A stretch of 64,000 nt of DNA from Rhodobacteraceae bacterium Araon29 (GCA_039640505.1 CP046865.1:3091501-3155500), one strand, 5' to 3'; positions 37,376 to 47,268 are shown, numbered from the stretch's first letter. Notes: generated by a model not told the origin, from the sequence alone. Numbers and translations: made by a program.

Positions 37376-38250
37376 ACCCTTTCTGCCGTTTCTTCACCAA
37401 ATAGGCCATAGGGGCGGATTATCAGCAGCACAATCACCAAGCCAAGCATTGCCGGAAAGCCATAACGCTGGCCAAAGATGTATTGAACGCCAACCTCAAA
37501 CAGGCCGAGCACAAAGGCCATAAATATTGCACTTCTCAAATTTCCAAGGCCAGCAATAATACAAATCACCAGTGCTTTGATTGTCGTATCAAAGCCAACA
37601 GAAGGGAAAAGTCCTGTCGCACCGGTCACCAGCACGCCGGAGATAGCAGCAATGCCGCCTGCCAACATCATTGATTTGGCAAATGTAGAGCGGACGTCCA
37701 CACCCATCAATTGCGAGGCTGTCTGCTGTTGTGACACGGCTCGGATTACAATGCCAAGTTTGGTTCGATTCACAATAAAAAAGACCACAACCATCAGAAC
37801 AATAGCAACAAAAACAGTCAAAATAGTTTGATAGGGCAAAACAACCTCACTTATTCTAAGTCCCCCAGAAAGGGTGAAAGGCTGACGTTTTGCCTGAGGG
37901 CCTGCAATATTTAGAAATCCGTTTTCTGCCAGCGATGAGATCGCCACGGTGGCAATTATGATGTCAACCGAGAAATCTTTGCGTTCGAACATCCAGCGCA
38001 CCACCAAGTGATACATAAAGTACCCTGCTAACATTCCTGCGCCCAAAGCCAACGGCAGGGCGAATAGCCAACTAGCCCCTAGAACGGTCATACACCAATA
38101 GGAAATATAACCCCCAAGCGCGATAAACCCGCCATGCGCCAAATTCATCATCCCCATTGTCCCCCACAAAAGGGATAATGCAATGGTCCCGACCGCATAC
38201 ATGGCACCCAGTGAAATGCCACTAATGATAATTTGCAGGAAAATATCCAT
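37372..38250 (-). CDS. LivH/UrtB-type ABC transporter permease
   Basis: A 292-residue permease with eight or so helices. It starts ISGISLGAMYAVGTIALSLLWGTMGMMNLAHGGFIALGGY, the classical LivH opening, and contains IRAVSQQQTASQLMGVDV, the ATPase coupling loop. It overlaps the LivM-type gene by 4 bp and follows the LivF-type ATPase by 3 bp. It is one half of the amide importer's channel. Confidence 0.93.
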   Translation of the reverse strand: MDIFLQIIISGISLGAMYAVGTIALSLLWGTMGMMNLAHGGFIALGGYISYWCMTVLGASWLFALPLALGAGMLAGYFMYHLVVRWMFERKDFSVDIIIATVAISSLAENGFLNIAGPQAKRQPFTLSGGLRISEVVLPYQTILTVFVAIVLMVVVFFIVNRTKLGIVIRAVSQQQTASQLMGVDVRSTFAKSMMLAGGIAAISGVLVTGATGLFPSVGFDTTIKALVICIIAGLGNLRSAIFMAFVLGLFEVGVQYIFGQRYGFPAMLGLVIVLLIIRPYGLFGEETAERV

Positions 38251-38253
38251 AGA

Positions 38254-38967
38254 TCAGTCCCCCAAATATGTCGTGATTAAATCACTGTTTTTACTCAGCT
38301 CACCTGGCGTGCCATTCCAAACAAACTCGCCATTATCCATCAAATAAATTCGATCAGCAATGGACTGCAAACGCATTGGGTTTTCTTCCACAAGCAATAC
38401 GCTGAGAGATCCGTTTCGTAGTTTGGCCAACACATCATAAACCATGTCGATCACTTTGGGGGCCAGCCCTAATGAAGGCTCATCGATCAACATAATTTGC
38501 CCCTCTGTCATCAATCCCCTACCGATACCCAACATTCGTCGCTCGCCGCCTGAAAGCGTTCGCGCGATCTGAGGTCGGCGCTCGACCAGACGGGGAAACA
38601 AATCGTAGATTTTTTCTAATCGGCGTTCAATTTCATCTCTATTTGATGCGAGATATCCACCCATTAAGAGGTTTTCCTCAACTGTCATGTCCGGAAATAC
38701 GAGATCACCTTGCGGTATTTGCACAAGCCCCTGCTGAACCCGTTGATGAGCTGTTAACTCATCAATAGATATGCCTCCCATAAATACTTGCCCAGAAGTC
38801 TTATTTATAAGACCTGAAAGCACTTTCAAAAGGGTGGATTTTCCATGCCCATTGGGTCCGATAATACCAACAAATTGGCCTTCTTGGATATCTAATGATA
38901 TGTCGTGCAATACCTGCCTACGCCCATAGCCAGCAGCCAGATTAGAAACTTGTATCGCGCTAGCCAT
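38254..38967 (-). CDS. LivF/UrtE-type ABC ATPase
   Basis: A 237-residue ATPase with Walker A GPNGHGKSTLL, Q-loop region QIPQGDLVFPDMTVEENL, signature LSGGERRMLGIGRGL, Walker B IMLIDEPSLGLAP and H-like switch region VLLVEENPMRL. All motifs are intact, in contrast to its partner ATPase. It abuts the LivG-type gene without a gap. It should form a heterodimer driving the importer. Confidence 0.94.
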   Translation of the reverse strand: MASAIQVSNLAAGYGRRQVLHDISLDIQEGQFVGIIGPNGHGKSTLLKVLSGLINKTSGQVFMGGISIDELTAHQRVQQGLVQIPQGDLVFPDMTVEENLLMGGYLASNRDEIERRLEKIYDLFPRLVERRPQIARTLSGGERRMLGIGRGLMTEGQIMLIDEPSLGLAPKVIDMVYDVLAKLRNGSLSVLLVEENPMRLQSIADRIYLMDNGEFVWNGTPGELSKNSDLITTYLGD

Positions 38968-40314
38968 TTATATACTGCTCCCCTTTGCAGCGGTGTTATC
39001 TCTCAAAGCAATGTTCCACATCAACGCGGCACGCAGTGCGTTAAGCTCTTTTTCGCTCAGCGCTTCACCTTCTTGGGCGGCAAGTACACGCCGCGCTGCT
39101 TTTTCAATTAACTCAGCGCGTTTTTCCTCGAGATCTACCATATTCTGCAGTTTAGGAGCCATGGATCGTGACTTGTGGGACTCATTCAACATGCGTTCTA
39201 AAAGTTCAAAATGCTGGTCCAGCGGTGCCCCTTTGGCACGCGCGTCCATCATCCCTCTAGCAGCACGCGAAATCCTGGTTAACTTCTCATCAGAAGAACG
39301 GTTATGTAGTAATTTTTCCAGCACCAGATAGTCAATCGGGTAAAGCCTTCCAGTTCGATGCATTTTGACAAGCTGGCGTGATGCCCGTTCAACATCTTCG
39401 GACCATTTATCATCAGCTTCATCTTCACCTAAATGAGCCAATTCAACTTGCGACTTCCCTTCTTTTGCGCCCTTGGGTTTTTTGGTATACTGGGCTGAAG
39501 CACCTTCGCCCAAATAGACCTCAACCACTTTTGCATCTTCAGTTAGCCCCTCAGCGCTGCCTTGATATAGTTTTTCACCATAATTCATGATGAGTACTTC
39601 ATCAGACAACCCGATCAAAAACCGCATCACATGCTCGATCAGAATAATCGACATGCCCTGTGTTTCAGTAAGAGAACCAATGACTCTTTCGACATGGCTG
39701 ATCTCGCGAGGGATCAAACCACCGACCGGCTCATCCAGCAACAAGAGCTTTGGTCGGGTCGCAATTGCAGAGGCTATCATTAAAAGCTTTTGTTCCATCA
39801 ATGACAAGCCCGAGACAACTGCATTCATTTGGTCTTTCAATCCTACCAACTCCAGTGCCTCGATCGCATCTCGTTGCTCGCTTCGGTGGAAAAAAACTGA
39901 GGGTATTTCATGCGGCTCACATCCGTGATGGGTAGAAATAAGCACATTTTCTAACACTGTCATCGTTTCAAAAGCAGCGTTCAACTGAAAAGTCCTTGCA
40001 ATCCCAGCATGACAAATTTCATGGGGTTTTTTCTTTGTTATTGCCTGACCATCGAAAATAATCTCACCGCTGTCAGCAGGTTGGATTCCGGAAATGACAT
40101 CAAACATCGTTGTCTTTCCAGCACCGTTCGGCCCACCAATCCCAAAGACAGTTCCGTGGCTGATGTCGAAACTCATCTTATTTACAGCTGCAAGGGCCCC
40201 AAAGAGCTTAGTCACCCGCCGCACAGACAACAAAGCTGGATTGCTGTCTTTAGAGGCATAGGCTACAGACCTGTCACTTGACAGATTGGTTAATCTTTTA
40301 AGGGGCCTTTGCAT
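38968..40314 (-). CDS. LivG-type ABC ATPase with C-terminal extension
   Basis: A 448-residue protein. Residues about 25-265 are a LivG-type ATPase: Walker A GPNGAGKTT, Walker B LLLLDEPVGGL, His switch LIEHVMRFL. The signature motif is degenerate (LSLMEQK instead of LSGGQ). About 180 residues follow that LivG proteins (near 250 residues) lack; they are charged, helical and rich in Arg, Lys and Glu, for example SEDVERASRQLVKMHRTGRLYPIDYLVLEKLL. This tail could regulate transport or dock a partner. It lies 22 bp after the binding-protein gene. Confidence 0.9.
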   Translation of the reverse strand: MQRPLKRLTNLSSDRSVAYASKDSNPALLSVRRVTKLFGALAAVNKMSFDISHGTVFGIGGPNGAGKTTMFDVISGIQPADSGEIIFDGQAITKKKPHEICHAGIARTFQLNAAFETMTVLENVLISTHHGCEPHEIPSVFFHRSEQRDAIEALELVGLKDQMNAVVSGLSLMEQKLLMIASAIATRPKLLLLDEPVGGLIPREISHVERVIGSLTETQGMSIILIEHVMRFLIGLSDEVLIMNYGEKLYQGSAEGLTEDAKVVEVYLGEGASAQYTKKPKGAKEGKSQVELAHLGEDEADDKWSEDVERASRQLVKMHRTGRLYPIDYLVLEKLLHNRSSDEKLTRISRAARGMMDARAKGAPLDQHFELLERMLNESHKSRSMAPKLQNMVDLEEKRAELIEKAARRVLAAQEGEALSEKELNALRAALMWNIALRDNTAAKGSSI

Positions 40315-40336
40315 TTTTTAATGCCCTTCCAGAGCC

Positions 40337-41746
40337 TTAAGTGAACCAAGAGGGTGTTTGGAACGCCCCAACATTGTAAGGCTCAGGATAAATCACTACC
40401 GGGGGCTTTTCCTTATCCTGTATCTGTTGCAACATGTGTGGGTGACCTAGAGATGCATCGCGAGTGAACGTCGGATACGGCAGTGTTGCTTGGAACTCTG
40501 GGTGATACCAATAAGATCCGGTTGGGCCACGGAACGTAAACTGTTTAAGAGCCCAAGCTATCTTGCGGTTTTGGTCGTAATTCCCAGGCTCACCAGTGCC
40601 ACCCGCCACCGCTGCTGCAAGTGCATAGTGGTGCATCGGGCCATAAGACAAAGCACCCGGTTGGGGGTCACTTTCGGGCCCGTATTTCGCCGCATGCGCA
40701 TCAACATAAGGCTGAGCGTAATCATCAGAAAGCAACCCATCCACTGTTCCGGTCAATACCCCAACCGACGCATCTCCCGCAATATCCCGGAAATCTTTCT
40801 GTAGCGCGCCATACTGATAGTAAAACAGACTGTTGGTTGGGTTTTCAACGAATTGCAGTTGGCACTGCGCAATATCACCTGCAAAAAAGTGAGTATTGGC
40901 AATCGCTGCAGGATCAATCTGGCGAATTTTGGAAAGAACCGGCCCCCATTCAGTTGTAGGTGTCTGCACTACTTCAGAAAATGCAATCTCAAACCCACCT
41001 CCGGCGGCAGCATCTTTCATCGCATCCGCGATGACAATCGAATAGGGTATAGAGCCAACAATGATCGCGACTTTGTTATTCTGTGGTGTCCAAACACCAC
41101 TATCGCGCAAATCTCCCAGCATGGTAATGTAGCCAGCACCATACCAGTATTCTGCAGGATCCGCCATGAAACAGCTAAAATAACGATCAGGGTCAGATTT
41201 AACCGTTTCGTGGTGCTGAATTGCTGTGTTTACGTGCATATAAATTATGCCCGCATCTGCGATCGGTTCATATTCCGCATCATTTGGTCCAATGTTGTAA
41301 CCATTGATGATTGCATGAACCTCATGCCTATCGATCAGGAAGTTGGCAGCGGCAACAACTTCTGATGCGCTCATATTCTTTGTATCTACAAAATGGGGTT
41401 CCAATGGCCGGCCAAGGATACCGCCGTAATCATTAATCTCTTCAATCGCAAGTTCAACACCGCGTTTATAACCCTGTCCATCAGTCGCGGCAGCGCCTGT
41501 CAGAGGATACATGGAGCCAATTGGTATCGGATCACCTGACTTTGCCGAGGCTTGGCTATTCATCATTGCAAGCGCCCCGACACCCAGCGCACCGCCGCCT
41601 CCCAATTTTAGGAATTTACGCCGTGTGTCATCAAGCAGATCTGCATGTTTGGATTTTTCAGAAAGTTTTGCTTTACCTTCCTTATTAGCCACTAGCTCAG
41701 CTGTGTTATGACTGCGATTCAGTCTCGGCCTTAGTAAGTTTTTCAT
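40337..41746 (-). CDS. Tat-exported amide-type substrate-binding protein
   Basis: A 469-residue periplasmic binding protein of the LivJ/AmiC/FmdD family. The start at 41746 follows GGAGG; the long N-terminus carries a twin-arginine signal (TRRKFLKLGGGGALGVGALAMM, about residues 40-60). The mature part starts DPIPIGSMYPLTGAAATDG. It is closely similar along its whole length to the cytoplasmic protein at 50092-51321. It delivers substrate to the permeases encoded downstream. The context of a dimethylformamidase points to short amides. Confidence 0.92.
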   Translation of the reverse strand: MKNLLRPRLNRSHNTAELVANKEGKAKLSEKSKHADLLDDTRRKFLKLGGGGALGVGALAMMNSQASAKSGDPIPIGSMYPLTGAAATDGQGYKRGVELAIEEINDYGGILGRPLEPHFVDTKNMSASEVVAAANFLIDRHEVHAIINGYNIGPNDAEYEPIADAGIIYMHVNTAIQHHETVKSDPDRYFSCFMADPAEYWYGAGYITMLGDLRDSGVWTPQNNKVAIIVGSIPYSIVIADAMKDAAAGGGFEIAFSEVVQTPTTEWGPVLSKIRQIDPAAIANTHFFAGDIAQCQLQFVENPTNSLFYYQYGALQKDFRDIAGDASVGVLTGTVDGLLSDDYAQPYVDAHAAKYGPESDPQPGALSYGPMHHYALAAAVAGGTGEPGNYDQNRKIAWALKQFTFRGPTGSYWYHPEFQATLPYPTFTRDASLGHPHMLQQIQDKEKPPVVIYPEPYNVGAFQTPSWFT

Positions 41747-41800
41747 TATATATCCTCCATATTGCAAGCCGCCATCCGCGACCCAGATCGGGTGTTTTGT

Positions 41801-42439
41801 TTATTTTCCCGAAATTCCTGATTTTTCTTTTTTCTGATTTGAAAGTGCGACCGGCACGTCTGATCGTGAAAAACCTGACAGCCGTGAATTGTACTGGCGC
41901 TCAAGAGCCACGGTATCAGCAATACGTCGCTCACCTGGGTTACCCTCAGGCATTTCACCAGAAAGACGTAACGCACCGGGATTTTGCAAACGCAACTCTG
42001 CAGCTTTGTTAATGGCTTGATCTTCTTTGTCGTAAACTAGGTCCGAAAAAAGCTGTAAGGGATGCACTGTGTCTGCACGCAATTGGCCTACCGCCCAAGC
42101 TATTCCATCTTTGACACACGCAACTACATACCACCCCTTCACGGCGCCAGGGCGATATCCATTTAGTTTATAAAGTACCTGCGCAAAGTCAGCAAAATCT
42201 CCCATCCCGACCGGCATACACGCCGCAGTACTTTCCACGGTATCGGGATCAATATCATCTGAACGTACCCAGATATGGCTTTCTTCTCGAAAAGATCCAG
42301 CACTCGAAATGCCAAAAGCGCCTTTTCCCTTATAGGCGTGGTGTACCCACCAAAATTCGTCCTTGGTCGCATTCAAATCAATAATTAAAGGCTTTTTGGG
42401 GCGAACGGTTTTATCTGGGGTATTTACAAGTTGGGTCAT
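41801..42439 (-). CDS. Unknown 212-residue protein of the amide operon
   Basis: A soluble protein without signal peptide or membrane helix; I do not recognise a domain. It starts inside the end of the dmfA2-like gene (ATGA overlap), so it is translationally coupled to it. Segments such as EFWWVHHAYKGKGAFGISSAG, MPVGMGDFADFAQVLYKLNGYRPG and GWYVVACVKDGIAWAVGQLRADT are Trp- and Gly-rich and may form a small-molecule pocket. It is followed by a polar tail. A maturation factor or an accessory subunit for the amidohydrolase are possible roles. Confidence 0.75.
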   Translation of the reverse strand: MTQLVNTPDKTVRPKKPLIIDLNATKDEFWWVHHAYKGKGAFGISSAGSFREESHIWVRSDDIDPDTVESTAACMPVGMGDFADFAQVLYKLNGYRPGAVKGWYVVACVKDGIAWAVGQLRADTVHPLQLFSDLVYDKEDQAINKAAELRLQNPGALRLSGEMPEGNPGERRIADTVALERQYNSRLSGFSRSDVPVALSNQKKEKSGISGK

Positions 42440-44853
42440 GGCAGAGGTCCATCCTTCAAAAAACCGTTGATCACATTTTCCATCATCTGAGAGACATTGT
42501 TTTGATAGTCATTATGACTCAGAGATCCACACCAAGTCATTGATCCAACTGAGAACACCGCGCCATTATTGGGAGTTTTATAGTAAACAATGTCTGCACG
42601 TGTATTTGGGTTGTTTTCACCAGTCCCCGCTGAAAAATACCCACGAGCGTGAAACGTGGATTCCTCAGAAACTGTGACAAACATGTCATTGTGCCCCTCG
42701 GAATGGGCCAACAAATAAGCCCGATGCGGCGTGCCAAGTTCAAGATCATACCGGTCAAGTTCTAACCCTGCTGCGCCATCGCCAATAAGTCCAAAATTGC
42801 CAATTGGTTCCTCAAGACCTATACCTTCCATAATCCAAGAACATTCAGGGAGTTCGCTATCCGGAGCACGCCGATAGTAAGAAGAATAGGTCAGGCCAAA
42901 GGATGTGAACGACACGCCTAACAGTTTTGACATTGCACGGCCTCGCACGCGCCAAAGTCCACCGTGTTTACCATCGAAGGCGTTGCAATATTCTCCGGGT
43001 GCTATGGTCCATGCCCGTGTACCATTATCGCCTTTGCGCACTTCTATAATGTTTGAATTATCGGGATGGGCCGCAGTGATCCAATAGAACCCGTTGGCCG
43101 CCAGGTACATGAAACGACCGCCTTGCATCTGATAGTCGTGATAGGCATCCATCATTTGCTCCGTTGGATATTCCGGATGATGCGGCGTCATTACAACCTG
43201 GTACTGGTTCAAAAGTTCTACGCCTTCAGCCTGAAGATCTTGGTCACAGTGGATATCCACCTGATAGTTTTTCTGATCCAGCCAATCAACAAGGTGTAAA
43301 TCAGCATTTAGCTGCCACAAAGAAGGAGACAAAATATGTATATATTTTGGCCGCATATTTAGGATTGGCCTCAGACGAGAAGAGATATTAACTCCCCATC
43401 CATCGCGGTAGTGGGCATAGGTACCCAAACCGTAACCTTTTTCCTGATTTAGCAGTAGATCCTCAGGCTGCAAAAGGGGCACTCGCCCAGTCAAAAGTTG
43501 AGCAATAACTGAATTTACCGACAGATTGTCATTGGCATAGGCCATGTAGCTAAATGTCGGGATGATCAGCGCCATTTTGGCCATTGAACCTTCCTTTGGG
43601 GGTCTCACAAAAAACGGGATGTAATCCTCGGTTTCTGGCGTTGCGATACGGTTTATCCGCATCCGGACAGCATAAACACCACTTGGCAACCCCTCCGGAA
43701 CAGTAAAGGCAAGGGATTCATCCCATCGCGCATCATCCACACTTTCATCATGAAAATGGATCGCGCCAAATTCCTGTGGCCCATGCTTAAAGCTCATATA
43801 ATCGGAGGACCAATTAAACCCTGTCACACCGCGCACCGGCATATTGACACCCTGCCCGTGCAAAAGACTTAGACTTTTGTCAATGATCGTCGGAGATGCC
43901 GCATTTTCTGATATATTTGCGGCAAAATCCCATGCTCCGATTACCGAGGCCCTGAGTTCATTTCCGATATTTTCAAGCCCAGGTGCCGACAAAAGCAGTT
44001 CAATCTCAGCATCGCTTAATGCACGTCGCGCTAATTTAGGGCGTTCGATTTTACCGTTATAGTTCATTGTATTGATCGGAATTTTGATGGGCTCAGAAAC
44101 ATCCCTAAAGTGCGCTCCGCCGATAGAGCGCCCTGAATAAGACACTTCGCTCGCAGCAGCCATTAAGAAAGGTGCATCATTGGCCACAGGACCACCCATA
44201 TGAGAGGATCCTTTAAATGCACCTTGTGTGTCATCCAAAGGATGCAGCATAGACATGCCGTGACCACCGTTAGTATTTGTGACATACGGCGTTTGGAACA
44301 GCCGGACTTCACCAGTTTTAGCATCAAAAGTAGCTGCAACTTTATACCAAACTTTACGGTAAAGTGGTTTGCCGGTAGAAAATTCTTCAACGCGGCCAGT
44401 ACCGTGACCAATGCGCAGGCTTAGCTCGCCATGTTCATTTATAAAGATTCCATATCCTGTCTGCGCTTTGTTGTCCCATTTAGACAATATTGCCTGCGGA
44501 CCAACCTCAACACCCTCGATGTCCACGTAAGGGGTTGTGGGATAAATATAGGCGCAAAGTGTAAAACTTGTGACATTCATCAAATCGTTATGGGGCACAT
44601 GAATGTAACTGCCGGCATACAGTGGTTGATTTTTCCCTGGATACATGTCGCTGACAGTCGTGTGGATCAACTCTTCCTTATATCCTGGGCCCTCAGGGTT
44701 GGTATCACCGTGGATCAGGCGAACTATATCGGCCTGAAATGGCTCATTGAATTCCGAATGAACATGAAACCGGATCGTTTCTCCGGGGCGCGCAGAAAAC
44801 CTGTTTGAATAACCAGTTATTTGTAGAACGTGATCTTGGGCATTTCTTTTCAC
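42436..44853 (-). CDS. dmfA2: N,N-dimethylformamidase large subunit-like protein
   Basis: An 805-residue protein that resembles the large (beta) subunit of N,N-dimethylformamidase, which hydrolyses DMF to dimethylamine and formate. A jelly-roll/LamG-like domain lies at about residues 95-270 (VTSFTLCAYIYPTTPYV..GYGIFINEHGELSLRIGHG), followed by the catalytic half. Paracoccus DMFase holds a mononuclear iron by two Tyr and one Glu; candidates here are Tyr436/439 (FSYMAYAN), Tyr479/482 (TYAHYRDG) and Glu561 (HHPEYPT). The small-subunit gene lies 38 bp upstream. The real substrate may be another N-substituted amide. Confidence 0.85.
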   Translation of the reverse strand: MKRNAQDHVLQITGYSNRFSARPGETIRFHVHSEFNEPFQADIVRLIHGDTNPEGPGYKEELIHTTVSDMYPGKNQPLYAGSYIHVPHNDLMNVTSFTLCAYIYPTTPYVDIEGVEVGPQAILSKWDNKAQTGYGIFINEHGELSLRIGHGTGRVEEFSTGKPLYRKVWYKVAATFDAKTGEVRLFQTPYVTNTNGGHGMSMLHPLDDTQGAFKGSSHMGGPVANDAPFLMAAASEVSYSGRSIGGAHFRDVSEPIKIPINTMNYNGKIERPKLARRALSDAEIELLLSAPGLENIGNELRASVIGAWDFAANISENAASPTIIDKSLSLLHGQGVNMPVRGVTGFNWSSDYMSFKHGPQEFGAIHFHDESVDDARWDESLAFTVPEGLPSGVYAVRMRINRIATPETEDYIPFFVRPPKEGSMAKMALIIPTFSYMAYANDNLSVNSVIAQLLTGRVPLLQPEDLLLNQEKGYGLGTYAHYRDGWGVNISSRLRPILNMRPKYIHILSPSLWQLNADLHLVDWLDQKNYQVDIHCDQDLQAEGVELLNQYQVVMTPHHPEYPTEQMMDAYHDYQMQGGRFMYLAANGFYWITAAHPDNSNIIEVRKGDNGTRAWTIAPGEYCNAFDGKHGGLWRVRGRAMSKLLGVSFTSFGLTYSSYYRRAPDSELPECSWIMEGIGLEEPIGNFGLIGDGAAGLELDRYDLELGTPHRAYLLAHSEGHNDMFVTVSEESTFHARGYFSAGTGENNPNTRADIVYYKTPNNGAVFSVGSMTWCGSLSHNDYQNNVSQMMENVINGFLKDGPLP

Positions 44854-44891
44854 TTTTTATTCCAATCTTCTTGCGTGACCTTTTGGATCGC

Positions 44892-45320
44892 TCACATTTC
44901 GATGCCGTAACCAGCTAGAAAAACCTCCAACCGCTTCAAAAAAATCGCATGCTCTGCGTCTTCACGGGTTTGGAAAGTTTCATTTGATATTTCCACACGT
45001 CCGCCACGCTTTCCCGGCAGGAATCCGATGGCATATTCCTCCCAGGGTTTGATCTCAACAATTGTGTGTTTGTTTTTCATCGGGGCCGTCCGCAGCTTGT
45101 CAACCAGTTTGGTCAAGACATCTGAATACATCGGCGCCGGCTCACCAGGTTGGGTGGCTGCGTAAACCGGTAATGCACGGTGTTCGGCGATAATAGCTGC
45201 GCGCCCCTCTGGGCTGAGTAAAGTTGGCAACACATACATGCGCATATCGTAGTCATCGACCGCTAAAAACCCGTAGTTTTCCTGCAAAGCAGTTTTTGGC
45301 TTTGGGTGTTTGTTTGCCAT
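44892..45320 (-). CDS. dmfA1: N,N-dimethylformamidase small subunit-like protein
   Basis: A 142-residue protein directly ahead of the large-subunit gene. Its C-terminus, FQTREDAEHAIFLKRLEVFLAGYG, resembles the end of the small (alpha) subunit of known DMFases, and the size (about 16 kDa) fits. The body is polar with no catalytic motif, consistent with a structural subunit of the alpha2-beta2-type enzyme. A good AGGAG-like site (GGAGTAAT) precedes the ATG. Assignment depends partly on its neighbour. Confidence 0.78.
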   Translation of the reverse strand: MANKHPKPKTALQENYGFLAVDDYDMRMYVLPTLLSPEGRAAIIAEHRALPVYAATQPGEPAPMYSDVLTKLVDKLRTAPMKNKHTIVEIKPWEEYAIGFLPGKRGGRVEISNETFQTREDAEHAIFLKRLEVFLAGYGIEM

Positions 45321-45378
45321 AATATTACTCCTGGCGGGCTGGCAGTTTTGCGTTTGAGTATTGAAGCATTAGACCCCC

Positions 45379-47106
45379 TCAGTCTTTTTTAGGATTTGGA
45401 CCAATTGGCCTTCCGAAAATCAAAGGGGATTTTCCAGAGACGAGGTCAGACAATGTTTCGCTACCATTTGCGAGGCCAACTTCTTGAATCAAACTATCGA
45501 GTATCGGCGCATGAGTGCGGTAACGCAAAGCTCCTGAGACGGCGCGATCCACAAGGTTTCCTTCACCATCGCCTCTCCTAGGGCTTTCACCTGCACCAGC
45601 ATTTCCATTGCCGGAAGTCCGGCCATCACCATCCAATCCCCCTACGTCAACAATTTTGATCGTATCGATATTTTCTATGGGCTTGACGCTTTCACGAATG
45701 ATATCGGGTAAACGTTTGATCACATCTAATTTAACCTGCATTTCAACCTGCTCCGAAGACAGAATATTGGCCGCTTCATTAATCCGTTGGCGGCCCTCAG
45801 CTTCAGCCAGACGCCGAACACGTTCTGCTGCAGCTTCGGCATTCGCAATAATTTCAGTGGCGCTTGCTAAATCATTAGCTGCAAGCTTTTCCGCTTCTGC
45901 GGCGATTTTTGTTGCAATTGCCTTTTCTTGCGCGACGCGTTCAGATTTGAGTTCAGCAACCGCCTTTTCACGTTCCGAGCGTGCCATTTCTCGGGCCGTG
46001 TCCACCATCTCTTCAGCCGTTGCGGCCTTGGCTTCGGCGGACCGCGTTGCCACTGAGGCCTCGGCACGTTCTTGCTGCTTGGCCAATAGCGCAATCTCAC
46101 GTTCTTGCTCGGCAATTTTTAGTGAGCGTTGCCGATCAATTTCGATAACTTCTAATGTTTTGGATTTTTCCAGCTCAGCCTCACGTAGTGCCCGCTCGGT
46201 TGCAATGCGTTCCATTGAGACAGTTTGTTCAGAGGCCAGCTTGAGTTTTTCTACAACTTCGCCCTCGGATATCTCAACTGCGGAAGACTGCCTTTTACCT
46301 TCGGCCTGCGCTTTTGCAATTTCTGCTGCCTGCGAGGAACGTCGCTTCGCAATTTCGTAATCCGTTTGCATCCGTGCGTATTCTGACCGACGTTTCACTT
46401 CTAGGCTCTTTTCTTCGGCTTCAAGATTGGTTTGTTCGATCTTGAGTTCCGACGAGCGAGAAATTTCGTTGCGTGTCTTACGGCTTTCTTCTGTTTCTCT
46501 AATAATTTTGATTAGACCTTCGGCATCAAAAGTATTGTTTGGATCAAAATACTGTTTTTCGGTCTGGTCCATATTTGAAAGCGACACAGACTCGAGCTCC
46601 AAGCCGTTCTTTGTGACTGCATCGTTGATCATTTCGGCAACGCGGTCTGTGAATTGTTTAGAGCTGCTATGAAGTTCGTCTAAGGTCATCTCGGCCACGG
46701 CTGAGCGCAATGCATCCACAAATTTTCCGCTCATGAGTTCTTGAATGGACTGCGGGTTTAATGTGCGGGGGCCAAGCGTTTGTGCTGCCAGAGCCACACA
46801 TTCTTTTGTGCCGGCTACACGCACATAAAACGCAGTCTCGATATTTATCCGCATTTTATCCCTTGTAACTAATCCTTTTTCATTAGCTCTCTCGACCACC
46901 AAACGCAAAGTTGACATGTTCACAGGCGTTGTTTGATGAACAATGGGAATGGCTAAAGCGCCACCCGTCAAAACGATCCGTTCACCTCCTAAACCCGTTC
47001 TTACAAAAGCAACATCTTTCGAACTTCGCTGGTAAAATTTTGCATAAATCACAATGAGGATTAAGAGAATTACCAACCCAATCAAAATCATGTTTGCCGA
47101 AATCAT
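45379..47106 (-). CDS. Flotillin/YqiK-like SPFH membrane protein
   Basis: A 575-residue protein with one N-terminal membrane helix (MILIGLVILLILIVIYAKFY), an SPFH/band 7 domain (residues about 35-230), and a long Ala/Glu-rich coiled coil (about residues 230-490) with repeated EAE, QER and AEA patterns. The tail is Gly-rich, then ends FGRPIGPNPKKD. It forms scaffold rafts in the inner membrane. The start MISANM at 47106 puts the helix at the N-terminus; an ATG at 47178 is an alternative. It heads the minus-strand run, 59 bp before dmfA1. Confidence 0.85.
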   Translation of the reverse strand: MISANMILIGLVILLILIVIYAKFYQRSSKDVAFVRTGLGGERIVLTGGALAIPIVHQTTPVNMSTLRLVVERANEKGLVTRDKMRINIETAFYVRVAGTKECVALAAQTLGPRTLNPQSIQELMSGKFVDALRSAVAEMTLDELHSSSKQFTDRVAEMINDAVTKNGLELESVSLSNMDQTEKQYFDPNNTFDAEGLIKIIRETEESRKTRNEISRSSELKIEQTNLEAEEKSLEVKRRSEYARMQTDYEIAKRRSSQAAEIAKAQAEGKRQSSAVEISEGEVVEKLKLASEQTVSMERIATERALREAELEKSKTLEVIEIDRQRSLKIAEQEREIALLAKQQERAEASVATRSAEAKAATAEEMVDTAREMARSEREKAVAELKSERVAQEKAIATKIAAEAEKLAANDLASATEIIANAEAAAERVRRLAEAEGRQRINEAANILSSEQVEMQVKLDVIKRLPDIIRESVKPIENIDTIKIVDVGGLDGDGRTSGNGNAGAGESPRRGDGEGNLVDRAVSGALRYRTHAPILDSLIQEVGLANGSETLSDLVSGKSPLIFGRPIGPNPKKD

Positions 47107-47268
47107 ATCACCCGCCCATTTTTTCGTTTTAAGATGCAAAGTCCTCTCATAGGGAGGGAAATAAATCAGATTCGCCATTCCCTTATCAATTTCTCTATAA
47201 TAGTTATTTTGTTTAGTCAATGGAGTTATATTATACGAAAAACTAAACAAATAACCTATTATATTCAA

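Noticed and set aside
45608-46360. 250-codon ORF opposite the flotillin-like gene
   Set aside because: Ser/Ala-rich shadow of the coiled-coil coding sequence on the other strand.
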